This document shows, one piece after another, positions 14,799 to 22,185 of a DNA stretch of 24,900 nt. The notes under the pieces were generated by a model. It was not told the origin of the DNA. It saw only the letters and a program-made list of their open reading frames with translations, and did no database searches. The position numbers and the translations under genes are program-made. Positions within the stretch are counted from its first letter, which is position 1. Each line of letters begins with the position of its first letter. Origin of the DNA: an uncultured Selenomonadaceae bacterium (lineage in GTDB: Bacteria > Bacillota > Negativicutes > Selenomonadales > Selenomonadaceae); the NCBI GenBank assembly GCA_905236145.1, contig CAJOOE010000166.1:1-24900 (forward strand), given 5' to 3'.

Positions 14799-14816
14799 TT
14801 CACGCCCGGAAATAAT
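14799..14816 (+). repeat. 18-bp direct repeat, right copy (TTCACGCCCGGAAATAAT)
   Basis: Exact copy of 14499-14516. It lies 8 nt beyond the -35 box of the antisense promoter. Its right end also forms one arm of a 7-bp hairpin (14812-14818 with 14824-14830) that could weakly terminate the response regulator gene on the minus strand. Confidence 0.85.
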
Positions 14817-14863
14817 CCCGGCAGGATTATCACCTTGAGAATACGGGCGACAAAATCCGTCCT

Positions 14864-15664
14864 TCAAAAAATATTTTCTGCCTTCGGCGGCGGTTGCAAA
14901 TTCAATGCGTCCATCATCACAGCAATCAGCACTTCCGGATCTGCCGGCTTTTCAAGAAAATACTTTATCTTCCACTCCGCCATTTTCCCGCGACTTTCAA
15001 GACTTAAATCCTCGCCCGGCATAAAGATTATGGGAAAGTCATTCATCTGATTTTTTTCTTCCATAATCCCCATCATTCGGATACCGCTGACGACCGGCAT
15101 ATCATCGTCCAAGATCATCAGATTTATTTCTTCCGTGTCTATAACGTTCAGTCCGGCGGGAGCGGCGTTCACCGTTATGACTTCCGCTTTGTAAGGAAAG
15201 GCGGTTTCGATAAATCTTTTGATGAGTTTTAAGGAAATTTCGTCGTCGTCCACGACCAAAATTTTGAAAACAATTTTTTGAGTGACGAAAGTGGTTATTC
15301 GCTCCAAAATTTCATCGGGATCTATCGGCTTGCGGATATAGTCGTCGATTTTTGCGACGCGGGCTCTTACCACGGTTTTTGAATCTGTCTGTGACGTGAC
15401 GAAAATTACCGGAACATTTTTAAACTCTTCGTAGTGCTGAATAAGGTCAAGAGTTTTAAAGCCGTCAACTCTCGGCATATTTATGTCCAGCAAGACGAGA
15501 TGCACCGGATTTTTCCGCAAATACTCCAACCCCTTTGCCCCCGTGCCTGCCGTCAAAATTCGCCACGGCAACTTCTTCTTGACGATTGAAGAGATCAATT
15601 TCAAAACGACCTCGTCGTCGTCGATTGCAAGGACTGTTATTCCTTTGGCCGGATCGTATCTCAT
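14864..15664 (-). CDS. Response regulator with two receiver domains and no output domain
   Basis: 266 residues. REC1 spans about residues 9-128, with acidic pocket Asp15-17, phospho-acceptor Asp60 (LLDINMP), Thr90 and Lys112. REC2 spans about 133-255, with Asp139-141, acceptor Asp186 (LDDDMP) and Lys239, but the conserved Thr/Ser position is Pro216 (IIFMPGED). No DNA-binding, GGDEF or other effector domain follows, so signalling must pass to a partner protein. The ATG at 15664 has AAAGGAG 9 nt upstream; an in-frame TTG at 15673 overlaps that site's spacer and is rejected. No histidine kinase is nearby. It is a single-gene unit; an imperfect hairpin at 14812-14830 may end it. REC2 may be only partly switchable; this is inferred from the Pro substitution. 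Confidence 0.9.
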   Translation of the reverse strand: MRYDPAKGITVLAIDDDEVVLKLISSIVKKKLPWRILTAGTGAKGLEYLRKNPVHLVLLDINMPRVDGFKTLDLIQHYEEFKNVPVIFVTSQTDSKTVVRARVAKIDDYIRKPIDPDEILERITTFVTQKIVFKILVVDDDEISLKLIKRFIETAFPYKAEVITVNAAPAGLNVIDTEEINLMILDDDMPVVSGIRMMGIMEEKNQMNDFPIIFMPGEDLSLESRGKMAEWKIKYFLEKPADPEVLIAVMMDALNLQPPPKAENIF

Positions 15665-15823
15665 CACAAACAACTCCTTTTGCTTTTTTCCGGGCAGGGC
15701 AGTTAAAATTGTCCCGTCGAAGAAAAAATTTTCGTTGCCTTATGTTGCCCGTATCCTTGAAAATCTTCTTGAAACAGTTATTCTTTGCCGGGCGAAAATT
15801 TCCTGCCGCCGTAAGCGTAAATG

Positions 15824-15850
15824 AAAAAGGAACCCGCCGAAACGGATTCC
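15824..15850 (-). terminator. Terminator of ispH-rpsA
   Basis: On the minus strand GGAATCCG (15850-15843) pairs with CGGGTTCC (15836-15829) with one wobble and a 6-nt loop, followed by five T (15828-15824). It lies 38 nt beyond the rpsA stop. The remaining gap to the response regulator (15665-15823) shows no convincing promoter. Confidence 0.8.
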
Positions 15851-15888
15851 CCGAGAGATTTTTATTTGGAGTAATGTTATGCAAAAAT

Positions 15889-17025
15889 TTATTCTGCCGA
15901 TTCTTCGGCAGCCGGAGCCGGCTCGTCAACGCGTCTTGCCGTTTCCGCATCGCGTCTTGCACGGTTGACGGAAAGGGAAATGCGTTTGCGTTTGAGGTCG
16001 ATACGCATAACTTTTACTTTGACTTCGTCGCCGGTGTGAACCGCCTCGTCTGCACGTTCGATTCTTCTGTCGCAAAGTTCGCCCATCGGGATAAGTCCGT
16101 CAAAGCCCGGTTCGATCTCCATAAACGCACCGAAATCGGTAAGTTTGATAATTTTTCCTTCGATATAATCGCCCTCATGATATTTGTCCGCTCTGTCAAG
16201 CCACGGATCGCGTTGGGTATCTTTAATCGAAAGAGAAATTCTCTTGTTGTCGGGATCGACATTTTTGACGAAAACTTCAACTTCTTGACCGACTTGAAGA
16301 ACGTCGGACGGTTGTTTTACACGATCCCAAGACAAATCCGAAATATGAGCAAGTCCGTCAACGCCGCCGATGTCGATAAACGCACCGTAATCGACAAGGC
16401 GTTTGACAACACCTTTAACCGTTTGACCCTGTTCAAGCGTGGAGAAAATTTCCTGCTGTTTCTCTTCGCGTTCTTTTTCGAGAATCTGACGACGCGAAAG
16501 AACAAGACGCTGTTTGTGAATATCAATTTCAATCGGCAGTGCCGTAACGGTTTGATCAACGTAGACACCGAGATCTTTAACAAAGTGCAATTCCATCTGA
16601 GATGCCGGAATAAAGCCGCGTAAACCGTTGACCGACGCAACAAGACCGCCCTTGACGACTTGAGTGATTTTCGCCTCTACCGTTTCGCCGCGTTCTTTGA
16701 TTTCTTCCATTTCCTTCCAAGCGACCATTCTGTCCGCTTTGACTTTTGAAAGTGCTCCGCCGTTTTCGCCGCCGAGAGATTGAATGTAAACATCAATCTT
16801 ATCACCGACCTTCACGACATCTTCGGCTGATTCCGGTTCGGGGAAAGCCAATTCTCTTTTCGGAACGGGGATTTCCTGTTTGTAGCCGATGTCCACAAAC
16901 GCCTCGTTACGATTCACCTGTACAACAGTACCGACAACAACTTCGTGCTCGCGGATGTTTTGCATATCGCCCGCCTCGGCAAGCAATGTACCCATGTCCT
17001 CTACGTTTTTCATATCCTCTGACAC
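15889..17025 (-). CDS. rpsA: 30S ribosomal protein S1 homologue, four S1 domains
   Basis: 378-residue protein with four S1 RNA-binding domains: about residues 27-98 (VVGTVVQVNRNEAFVDIGYK), 112-178 (KITQVVKGGLVASVNGLRGF), 197-266 (VKRLVDYGAFIDIGGVDGL) and 284-352 (IIKLTDFGAFMEIEPGFDGL). A short Ala/Glu-rich tail follows. It helps mRNA binding and translation on the 30S subunit; Firmicute-type S1 has four domains against six in E. coli. The start is GTG at 17025, with GGGAGG about 10 nt upstream; that ribosome-binding site lies inside the end of ispH, and the two genes overlap by 16 nt in different frames. Relatives often carry IspH and S1 as one fused protein; here they are separate. A terminator follows at 15850-15824. 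Confidence 0.94.
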   Translation of the reverse strand: MSEDMKNVEDMGTLLAEAGDMQNIREHEVVVGTVVQVNRNEAFVDIGYKQEIPVPKRELAFPEPESAEDVVKVGDKIDVYIQSLGGENGGALSKVKADRMVAWKEMEEIKERGETVEAKITQVVKGGLVASVNGLRGFIPASQMELHFVKDLGVYVDQTVTALPIEIDIHKQRLVLSRRQILEKEREEKQQEIFSTLEQGQTVKGVVKRLVDYGAFIDIGGVDGLAHISDLSWDRVKQPSDVLQVGQEVEVFVKNVDPDNKRISLSIKDTQRDPWLDRADKYHEGDYIEGKIIKLTDFGAFMEIEPGFDGLIPMGELCDRRIERADEAVHTGDEVKVKVMRIDLKRKRISLSVNRARRDAETARRVDEPAPAAEESAE

Positions 17026-17831
17026 TTCTCGTATACCTCCCTGATAATCCGGTCCGGTGTTGAGGCTCCGGCCGTGATACCAATTTTTTTGTATTGGGTT
17101 AATCGCTCAAGCGAAAGTTCTTCGGCAGTTTCTATGTGAAATGTTTGGCATTTTTCTTCGCAGAGTTGAGCAAGTCGCGTGGTATTCGCACTGTTTCTGC
17201 CGCCCACAACAATCATCGCGTCAACTTCTTCCGCAAGTTTCAACGCCGCCGTCTGTCTTTGATCCGTCGCCGTGCAGATTGTCCGCAAAATGCGAACGTC
17301 TGCCGACTTGTCCAAAAGTTTCATGACGATTGCCTTAAAACGTGCACCGGAAACGGTAGTCTGAGATACTATGCCCAGCTTGGGACAGGTTTCAAAATTT
17401 TCGGCTTCCTCTTCGGTTTCGATAACCGTCGCATTTTGATTCGTCCACTCAAAAATACTTTTGACTTCCGGATGATTTTTTTCTCCGATTATCACGGTTT
17501 TGCAACCGCTCTCGGAAAGTTCTTTTGCCGAAAGTTGAGCCTTTTTGACGTGCGGACAAGTCGCATCGACAATCTTCAATCCCTTCGATTCCGCTTCTTT
17601 GTAAATTCCCGGTCCCACGCCGTGCGATCGAATTATTATTGTGCCTTCGTCCATTTCGTCCAAATCCTCGACCGTCCCCACGCCTTTGCGACGAAGTTTT
17701 TCGACGACCTGCGGATTGTGAATTATCGGCCCCAGTGTACAACTTTTTCCGTCCGCATTTTCTTCGGCTATCTTTATCGCCCGTTTCACACCGTAGCAGA
17801 ATCCCAAATATTCCGCCAAAATTACTTCCAT
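17010..17831 (-). CDS. ispH: 4-hydroxy-3-methylbut-2-enyl diphosphate reductase (IspH/LytB)
   Basis: 273-residue iron-sulfur enzyme that carries out the last step of the MEP isoprenoid pathway, reducing HMBPP to IPP and DMAPP. The three Fe-S cysteines are Cys12 (GFCYGV), Cys92 (DATCPHV) and Cys186 (RTICTATDQRQ). Substrate-site histidines are His38, His70 and His120, with Glu122 nearby (KNHPEV), and the NSANTTRL motif is present. The ATG at 17831 is chosen for the upstream GGAGG (5-nt spacer) and the family-typical N-terminus; a longer in-frame extension to 17933 covers the promoter and is not used. Its 3' end overlaps rpsA by 16 nt. The leader contains a CAGCCG/CGGCTG stem of unknown meaning. 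Confidence 0.96.
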   Translation of the reverse strand: MEVILAEYLGFCYGVKRAIKIAEENADGKSCTLGPIIHNPQVVEKLRRKGVGTVEDLDEMDEGTIIIRSHGVGPGIYKEAESKGLKIVDATCPHVKKAQLSAKELSESGCKTVIIGEKNHPEVKSIFEWTNQNATVIETEEEAENFETCPKLGIVSQTTVSGARFKAIVMKLLDKSADVRILRTICTATDQRQTAALKLAEEVDAMIVVGGRNSANTTRLAQLCEEKCQTFHIETAEELSLERLTQYKKIGITAGASTPDRIIREVYEKCQRI

Positions 17832-17898
17832 GAACTCCTCCGTTTTTACGATCAGCCGCAACCGGAATTTAAACCTCAACCCGGCTGCAACGTCGCAA

Positions 17899-17927
17899 AT
17901 TTTATCATAAATATAAAGACCGGGCAA
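17899..17927 (-). promoter_or_regulatory. Promoter of ispH-rpsA with extended -10
   Basis: On the minus strand TTGCCC (17927-17922), a 17-nt spacer ending in TGA, and TAAAAT (17904-17899). The TGn before the -10 box makes it an extended -10 promoter. The start would be about 60 nt before the ispH ATG. Confidence 0.65.
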
Positions 17928-17971
17928 TACCATTTAAAAAGTTTTTTGAAAATTTTTTATCATTTTCCGCA

Positions 17972-18010
17972 GAAAAAAAGAAAGCCGGAAGAAAATTTTT
18001 TCCGACTCTC
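17972..18010 (-). terminator. Terminator of the hydrogenase operon
   Basis: On the minus strand AGTCGGAA (18007-18000) pairs with TTCCGGCT (17990-17983) with one wobble; pairing can be extended outward by three bases, and a T-rich tract (17982-17972) follows. It lies about 30 nt after the hyaC stop and closes hyaABC. The rest of the gap to ispH holds the ispH promoter and A/T-rich sequence. Confidence 0.75.
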
Positions 18011-18039
18011 AAAATTATTTTTCGTTTACAAGAATTTTT

Positions 18040-18732
18040 TTATTCGAGTTCGTTTGCGTCTTTCGGAGTATGGGCAAGAATTTTTTTGCCGGAGAACATA
18101 CTTGAAACTTCGCTTTCTCCTTCCATAAACTCCGCCCGAATGACCATATACAAATGACCGAGTGCAAAGACGATTATCAGCCAGGCGACGTAGTGATGAA
18201 CGTAATGCGTCATCATTTCGCTGCCCAAAATCGTGTTGACCCAACCGAAAAGTTTTCCGCCGGTCGTGAACGGGCTGTTCATAAAGTACATGGCAAATCC
18301 GGTCAAAATCTCAACCGCGACCATCGCATAAAGTCCGGCATAGGACATTCTCGCCAAAGGATTGCGGAGAAAAGGAGCGTGGTGGGGTTTCAAAAGCATA
18401 TAGTGAAGTGCGACCTCAACCGTTTCCGAGTAAAAATGTCCTTCCCAAACACGCGGGAAAAGCCTGTCGCCTTTATTCACGATAAAGCCGTAAATTCTCA
18501 AAATCAGCGACGCGGTGAAAATGAACGCCGCCAGGAAATGAATATCGCGAACCAAATCCATCGACATCAAAGTAAAAGTCGGTTCGGTGGAATTTGCGTC
18601 CATAGGCTTTGTTATCAGAAGTCCGGTGACGAACAGAATGACAATCTGTGATGCCATGATCCAGTGAAAAATCCTCAAGAACGGACTGAACAAATAATAT
18701 TCTTTCCGCTTAACATCTTTTTCGGCTTTCAT
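18040..18732 (-). CDS. hyaC: [NiFe] hydrogenase membrane cytochrome b subunit
   Basis: 230-residue diheme cytochrome b of the HyaC/HydC family that anchors the periplasmic-facing hydrogenase and passes electrons to quinone. Four transmembrane helices are visible: about FHWIMASQIVILFVTGLLI, IHFLAAFIFTASLILRIYG, MSYAGLYAMVAVEILTGFA and VHHYVAWLIIVFALGHLY. Heme-ligand histidines sit at the helix ends (FHW, IH, HHY and GH). The ATG at 18732 follows GGGAGGTGA with a 5-nt spacer, and this ribosome-binding site includes the stop codon of hyaB; the gap between the genes is 5 nt. A longer in-frame extension into hyaB is rejected. It is the last gene of the operon, and no maturation gene follows before the terminator. 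Confidence 0.93.
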   Translation of the reverse strand: MKAEKDVKRKEYYLFSPFLRIFHWIMASQIVILFVTGLLITKPMDANSTEPTFTLMSMDLVRDIHFLAAFIFTASLILRIYGFIVNKGDRLFPRVWEGHFYSETVEVALHYMLLKPHHAPFLRNPLARMSYAGLYAMVAVEILTGFAMYFMNSPFTTGGKLFGWVNTILGSEMMTHYVHHYVAWLIIVFALGHLYMVIRAEFMEGESEVSSMFSGKKILAHTPKDANELE

Positions 18733-18737
18733 CGCGT

Positions 18738-20627
18738 TCACCTCCCGTAAGGATCGGTTGAAACGATATTGATTTCTTCGCCCTTTGCATTGTACATGTG
18801 AGTAGCACAAGCCATACACGGATCAAACGAACGAATAACTTTTGCAATTTCAAGCGGCTTGTCGGGAATGGCGACATTTGTATCCATCATGGCAAGTTCG
18901 TAAGCACCGTGACCGGCTTTTTCGTCACGCGGACAGGCGTTCCAAGTCGTCGGGACGATACATTGATAATTGTCGGTCTTTCCGTCCTTAATGACAATCC
19001 AATGACTCAAGGCACCGCGGGGAGCGTCGTACAAGCCGACGCCTCGGCACTCTTTCGCCCAAGTCGAAGGATCCCATTTTTCGTTATTCATTGTCGCGGT
19101 ATCGCCGGCTTTGATATTTGCAACGAGTTTGTCGAAGAAATAACGATTGATTTCGGCGTTGAGTTGGCAATCCAAAGCACGGCAGGCGGTACGTCCGACC
19201 ATTGTCGGCATCCAAACTTCCGGAGCGAGTCCCAAGACTTTTGAAACCGCATCAATTTGATCAATCATCATTTTTTCTGCCCAAGTGAGATCGCCGAGCA
19301 GACCTTTTTGAGCCTTGACGTAAATAATGATATATTTCGCCAACGGACCGACTTCGCAAACTTTGCCCTTCCATTTCGGCGTTTTGAGCCAGGAATATTT
19401 GCCGCCTTCGTTGAGAGTTTTCCAAATTGTTTCGGTTCCCTCTTTCGGTCCGGTGTATTTGTCTTTTGTAACGCCCTGCCACGGGTGGAGATCGCCGGCA
19501 CCTTCCGGATACTCGTACCATGCGTGTTCAACGCCTTCGGTAATTTCCGAATCGTCTTTCAAATCTTCCGCTTTAATTTCGCTGAATGTCGCATTTGCAA
19601 CACCCTGCCCGAAGTTTTCGACAACGCCGCTGCTGCGAATCAAAAGGTTGTCGAAATAGCCGCCGGTCGAAGTTCCCTTGTAGCCTTCAAGCGGATAACT
19701 TCCGAACGAAAGGACGCGAGTCTTTGCAAGTCCGCCGCCGTCAACTTTTCCGGCTTTGACGTAAATATTTCCTATCGCAATCAAATCCGGCAAATAATAA
19801 TTGTTGACGAGAGTGCGTCCCATATTTATCGCACGATCGACAATCGCAAGGCGGGCGGTATTGACCGGAGCATTTCCGTCGTTCATTGAAATTGCACAGG
19901 GCATACCGCCGACGACGTAATGCGGATGCGGATTTTTGCCGCCGAAAATTACATGCGGCGTGACGAGTTCCCGCTGTTTGTCGAGCATTTCCAAATAATG
20001 AGCGACGGCAAGCAAATGTACTTCCGGCGGGAGAAGTTTATAGTCCGGATGATCCCACCATTGAGCGGCGAAAATTCCGAGTTGACCGCTTTCGACTATC
20101 GCTTTGACTTTCGCCTGAACAGCCGTAAAATACTGCGGCGTTGCGGCGGGGAAGTCATGCGGATAAGCCTCCGTCGGAATTTCCGACGGTACTCTGAAAG
20201 GCAGACGATAAGCGTTCAAAAGTGACGTTTGAAGTTCGGCGGTTTTCGCCGGATCCGCTGCAAGTGCCTCAACCGGGCTTACCCAGTCGAGAGCGTGCAA
20301 ATGATAAAAATGCACAATATGATCTTGAACGGTCAAAGTTGCCGCCATGATATTTCTGATATAGCTTGCGTTTTTCGGAATTGCAATTCCGAGAGCGTCC
20401 TCGACTGCACGAACGGACGCAAGAGCGTGAGCGGTAGTACAAACTCCGCAAATCCTCTGAATATAAGCCCAAGCATCGCGGGGATCGCGATCTTTCATGA
20501 CGAGTTCAAGACCACGCCAAGCCGTACCGCTTGAGATTGCGTCCGTGACTTTGCCGCCGTCTACCGTAACTTCAACACGCAGATGTCCCTCAATTCTTGT
20601 AATCGGGTCTACTACAACGTGTGGCAT
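18738..20627 (-). CDS. hyaB: [NiFe] hydrogenase large subunit, group 1 membrane-bound uptake type
   Basis: 629-residue catalytic subunit that oxidises H2 at a NiFe(CN)2CO centre. The N-terminal L1 motif RICGVC supplies Cys60 and Cys63; the C-terminal L2 motif DPCMACATH supplies Cys604 and Cys607, with His610. Nineteen residues follow His610 and are expected to be removed by a specific endopeptidase after nickel insertion. Other signatures are DPITRIEGHLRVEV at the start and VGGMPCAISM. Length fits HyaB/HydB. The ATG at 20627 is preceded by GGGGTGA with a 7-nt spacer. It is separated from hyaA by 279 nt filled with an inverted repeat array, which is unusual because these subunit genes are usually close. 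No hya protease or hyp gene is in the window, so maturation genes must be elsewhere. Confidence 0.96.
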   Translation of the reverse strand: MPHVVVDPITRIEGHLRVEVTVDGGKVTDAISSGTAWRGLELVMKDRDPRDAWAYIQRICGVCTTAHALASVRAVEDALGIAIPKNASYIRNIMAATLTVQDHIVHFYHLHALDWVSPVEALAADPAKTAELQTSLLNAYRLPFRVPSEIPTEAYPHDFPAATPQYFTAVQAKVKAIVESGQLGIFAAQWWDHPDYKLLPPEVHLLAVAHYLEMLDKQRELVTPHVIFGGKNPHPHYVVGGMPCAISMNDGNAPVNTARLAIVDRAINMGRTLVNNYYLPDLIAIGNIYVKAGKVDGGGLAKTRVLSFGSYPLEGYKGTSTGGYFDNLLIRSSGVVENFGQGVANATFSEIKAEDLKDDSEITEGVEHAWYEYPEGAGDLHPWQGVTKDKYTGPKEGTETIWKTLNEGGKYSWLKTPKWKGKVCEVGPLAKYIIIYVKAQKGLLGDLTWAEKMMIDQIDAVSKVLGLAPEVWMPTMVGRTACRALDCQLNAEINRYFFDKLVANIKAGDTATMNNEKWDPSTWAKECRGVGLYDAPRGALSHWIVIKDGKTDNYQCIVPTTWNACPRDEKAGHGAYELAMMDTNVAIPDKPLEIAKVIRSFDPCMACATHMYNAKGEEINIVSTDPYGR

Positions 20628-20646
20628 TTATAATTCACCCCTTCTT

Positions 20647-20908
20647 TAAGGTTGTAAGGTTGTAAGGTTTGCAAGGTGGAAAGTTTTCTTCAAGGTGGAA
20701 AGTTTTCTTCAAGGTGGAAAGGTTGCTTCAAGGTGGAAAGGTTGTAAGGTTTGCAAGGTGGAAAGTTTTGCTCCGAAAAATTCACTTTTCACTTTCCACC
20801 TTTTCACTTTTCACTTTTCACTTTTCCACCTTTTCACTTTTCACCTTTCCACCTTTTCACTTTCCACCTTTTCACTTTTCACTTTCCACCTTTTCACCTT
20901 TCCACCTT
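20647..20908. repeat. Inverted array of AAGGTGGAAAG repeats between hyaA and hyaB
   Basis: The plus strand has five exact copies of AAGGTGGAAAG at 20673, 20692, 20711, 20730 and 20755 (period 19, 19, 19, 25). A 12-nt centre (about 20770-20781) follows, then five exact copies of the inverse complement CTTTCCACCTT at 20792, 20845, 20860, 20882 and 20898, plus a near-copy at 20822. TTTTCAC heptamers fill the right arm, and GTTGTAAGGT units lie at the outer left. The two arms could fold into a very large imperfect hairpin in the hydrogenase mRNA. The array begins at the hyaA stop codon and ends just before the hyaB ribosome-binding site. It is not a CRISPR array: there are no unique spacers. Confidence 0.9.
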
Positions 20909-21986
20909 ACTCCTCATGTTCTTCCAATAAATTTTCGCGATTGTTGCGTTGAATCACGCTTGCTATGGCATGACCGACAACGCCTATACCGGTAGCCGCA
21001 GCAAGTCCCGCACCGATTTTATCGACATCACCGAGTTTTCCGTAAGCCGGCAGACGAGTCGAGAAAGGTCCTTCGTCCCAGAAATTTGAGTTTGAACAAC
21101 CTATGCAAGCCGCACCGCTCTGAATCGGATAACTCATGCCCTGATACCAGCGAATATTGCCGCAGGAGTTGTAAGTTTCCGGACCGCGACAGCCGAGCTT
21201 GTACAGGCACCAGCCGGCCTTCGAACCGGCATCGTCATAGTTTTCCGCAAACATTCCAGCATCAAAGAACGGGCGACGATAACAAGTGTCATGAATACGA
21301 TTGCCGTAAAATTGTTTCGGTCTGCCGTCGCCGTCAAGCGGGGGAACGGTTCCGAAAAGTGCGACGTGCATCACAACGCCGGTCATTACTTCCGGAATGG
21401 GCGGACAGCCGGGAACTTTTATGACGGTTTTGCCGCCCACAAAATGCTCAATTCCCGACGAGCCGGTCGGATTCGGTTTCGCGGCTTGGATACCGCCGTA
21501 AGCCGAACAACTTCCGTAAGCTATGATTGCCGCCGCACCCTTTGCCGCCTTCTGCAAAAGATGCGTGAAGGTATGACCGCCGGACATACAGTAAACGCCG
21601 TTATCTTTGGTCGATACCGCACCTTCGACAGCCAAAATATAATTGCCGTAATACTTTTGGATCGTTTCGTCAAGATGTGCCTCAAAAGGTTCTCCGCAAG
21701 CCGCACTCAAAAGGTGATCATACTCCAGAGCGATACTTGTCAAGACAACATCGGACGCAAGCGGTGCCGCCGAACGAATGAAAGATTCGTCACAGCCGGT
21801 ACACTCATGCCCGTGAATCCAAATTACAACCGGAAGCGGTTTAGTTTCTGCCGCTTCGACAACTTTCGAGAGCATATCCGTACTCAATCCCATGAGCGAG
21901 GTCAATGCAACGCAACCTTTCAAAAAATTGCGGCGACTGAAACCTCTTCTGAGATACGCTTCCCATAAACTCTCCCGTTTTTCCAA
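20907..21986 (-). CDS. hyaA: [NiFe] hydrogenase small subunit with Tat signal
   Basis: 359-residue Fe-S subunit that carries electrons from the NiFe site to the cytochrome. A twin-arginine signal is at residues 17-23 (SRRNFLK) after RRG, followed by a hydrophobic segment. Proximal-cluster cysteines begin with IHGHECTGCDESF (Cys62, Cys65), and later cysteines (YGSCSAYGG, VPGCPPIPE, HDTCYRRP, LYKLGCRGP, CIGCSNSNFW) complete three clusters. A C-terminal transmembrane helix (about 324-346) anchors it. I choose TTG at 21986 because AAGGAGG stands 8 nt upstream and the resulting N-terminus, EKRESLWEAYLRRGFSRRNF, lines up with HyaA proteins. An in-frame ATG at 22052 has a weak site and would add 22 residues. 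The stop codon overlaps the repeat array. tatA is divergent just upstream. Confidence 0.93.
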   Translation of the reverse strand: MEKRESLWEAYLRRGFSRRNFLKGCVALTSLMGLSTDMLSKVVEAAETKPLPVVIWIHGHECTGCDESFIRSAAPLASDVVLTSIALEYDHLLSAACGEPFEAHLDETIQKYYGNYILAVEGAVSTKDNGVYCMSGGHTFTHLLQKAAKGAAAIIAYGSCSAYGGIQAAKPNPTGSSGIEHFVGGKTVIKVPGCPPIPEVMTGVVMHVALFGTVPPLDGDGRPKQFYGNRIHDTCYRRPFFDAGMFAENYDDAGSKAGWCLYKLGCRGPETYNSCGNIRWYQGMSYPIQSGAACIGCSNSNFWDEGPFSTRLPAYGKLGDVDKIGAGLAAATGIGVVGHAIASVIQRNNRENLLEEHEE

Positions 21987-22096
21987 TTTCCGCCCCTCCT
22001 TAAAAATTTTTACGTTTTTACAAGCGGTGTTTTCTTCAACTTCGACGCACATTTATTTTTCCCTGCCCGAAAATTCCTGTTTAATCCCGTCTACAA

Positions 22097-22126
22097 AAAA
22101 TAAATTTGCCCGAAAAAATCTTTCAA
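22097..22126 (-). promoter_or_regulatory. Possible promoter of hyaABC
   Basis: On the minus strand TTGAAA (22126-22121), an 18-nt spacer and TATTTT (22102-22097). The -35 is good, the -10 only 4 of 6. Its -35 lies about where the tatA -35 would be on the other strand, so the two promoters may be mutually exclusive or share an activator site. Confidence 0.35.
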
Positions 22127-22140
22127 GAAAATAAAGTGCG

Positions 22141-22149
22141 TGTTATAAT
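22141..22149 (+). promoter_or_regulatory. Extended -10 promoter of tatA
   Basis: TGTTATAAT is a perfect -10 hexamer (22144-22149) with the upstream TGn extension. The -35 position (TTTCAA, 22121-22126, 17-nt spacer) is weak, as extended -10 promoters allow. The start would be near 22156, 30 nt before the tatA ATG. Confidence 0.6.
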
Positions 22150-22185
22150 GCACGGGAAAAAATATTTTAAGTCGGAGGAGAAAAT

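Noticed and set aside
14812..14830. Terminator for the response regulator gene
   Set aside because: The 7-bp ATAATCC/GGATTAT hairpin is real, but only three T follow on the minus strand, so it is mentioned in neighbouring entries and not called as a terminator.
17136..18128. 330-codon open frame on the plus strand opposite ispH
   Set aside because: It crosses the ispH promoter and the hydrogenase terminator and shows no domain.
20647..20908. CRISPR array
   Set aside because: Repeats are short, irregular and in both orientations, with no unique spacers and no cas genes.
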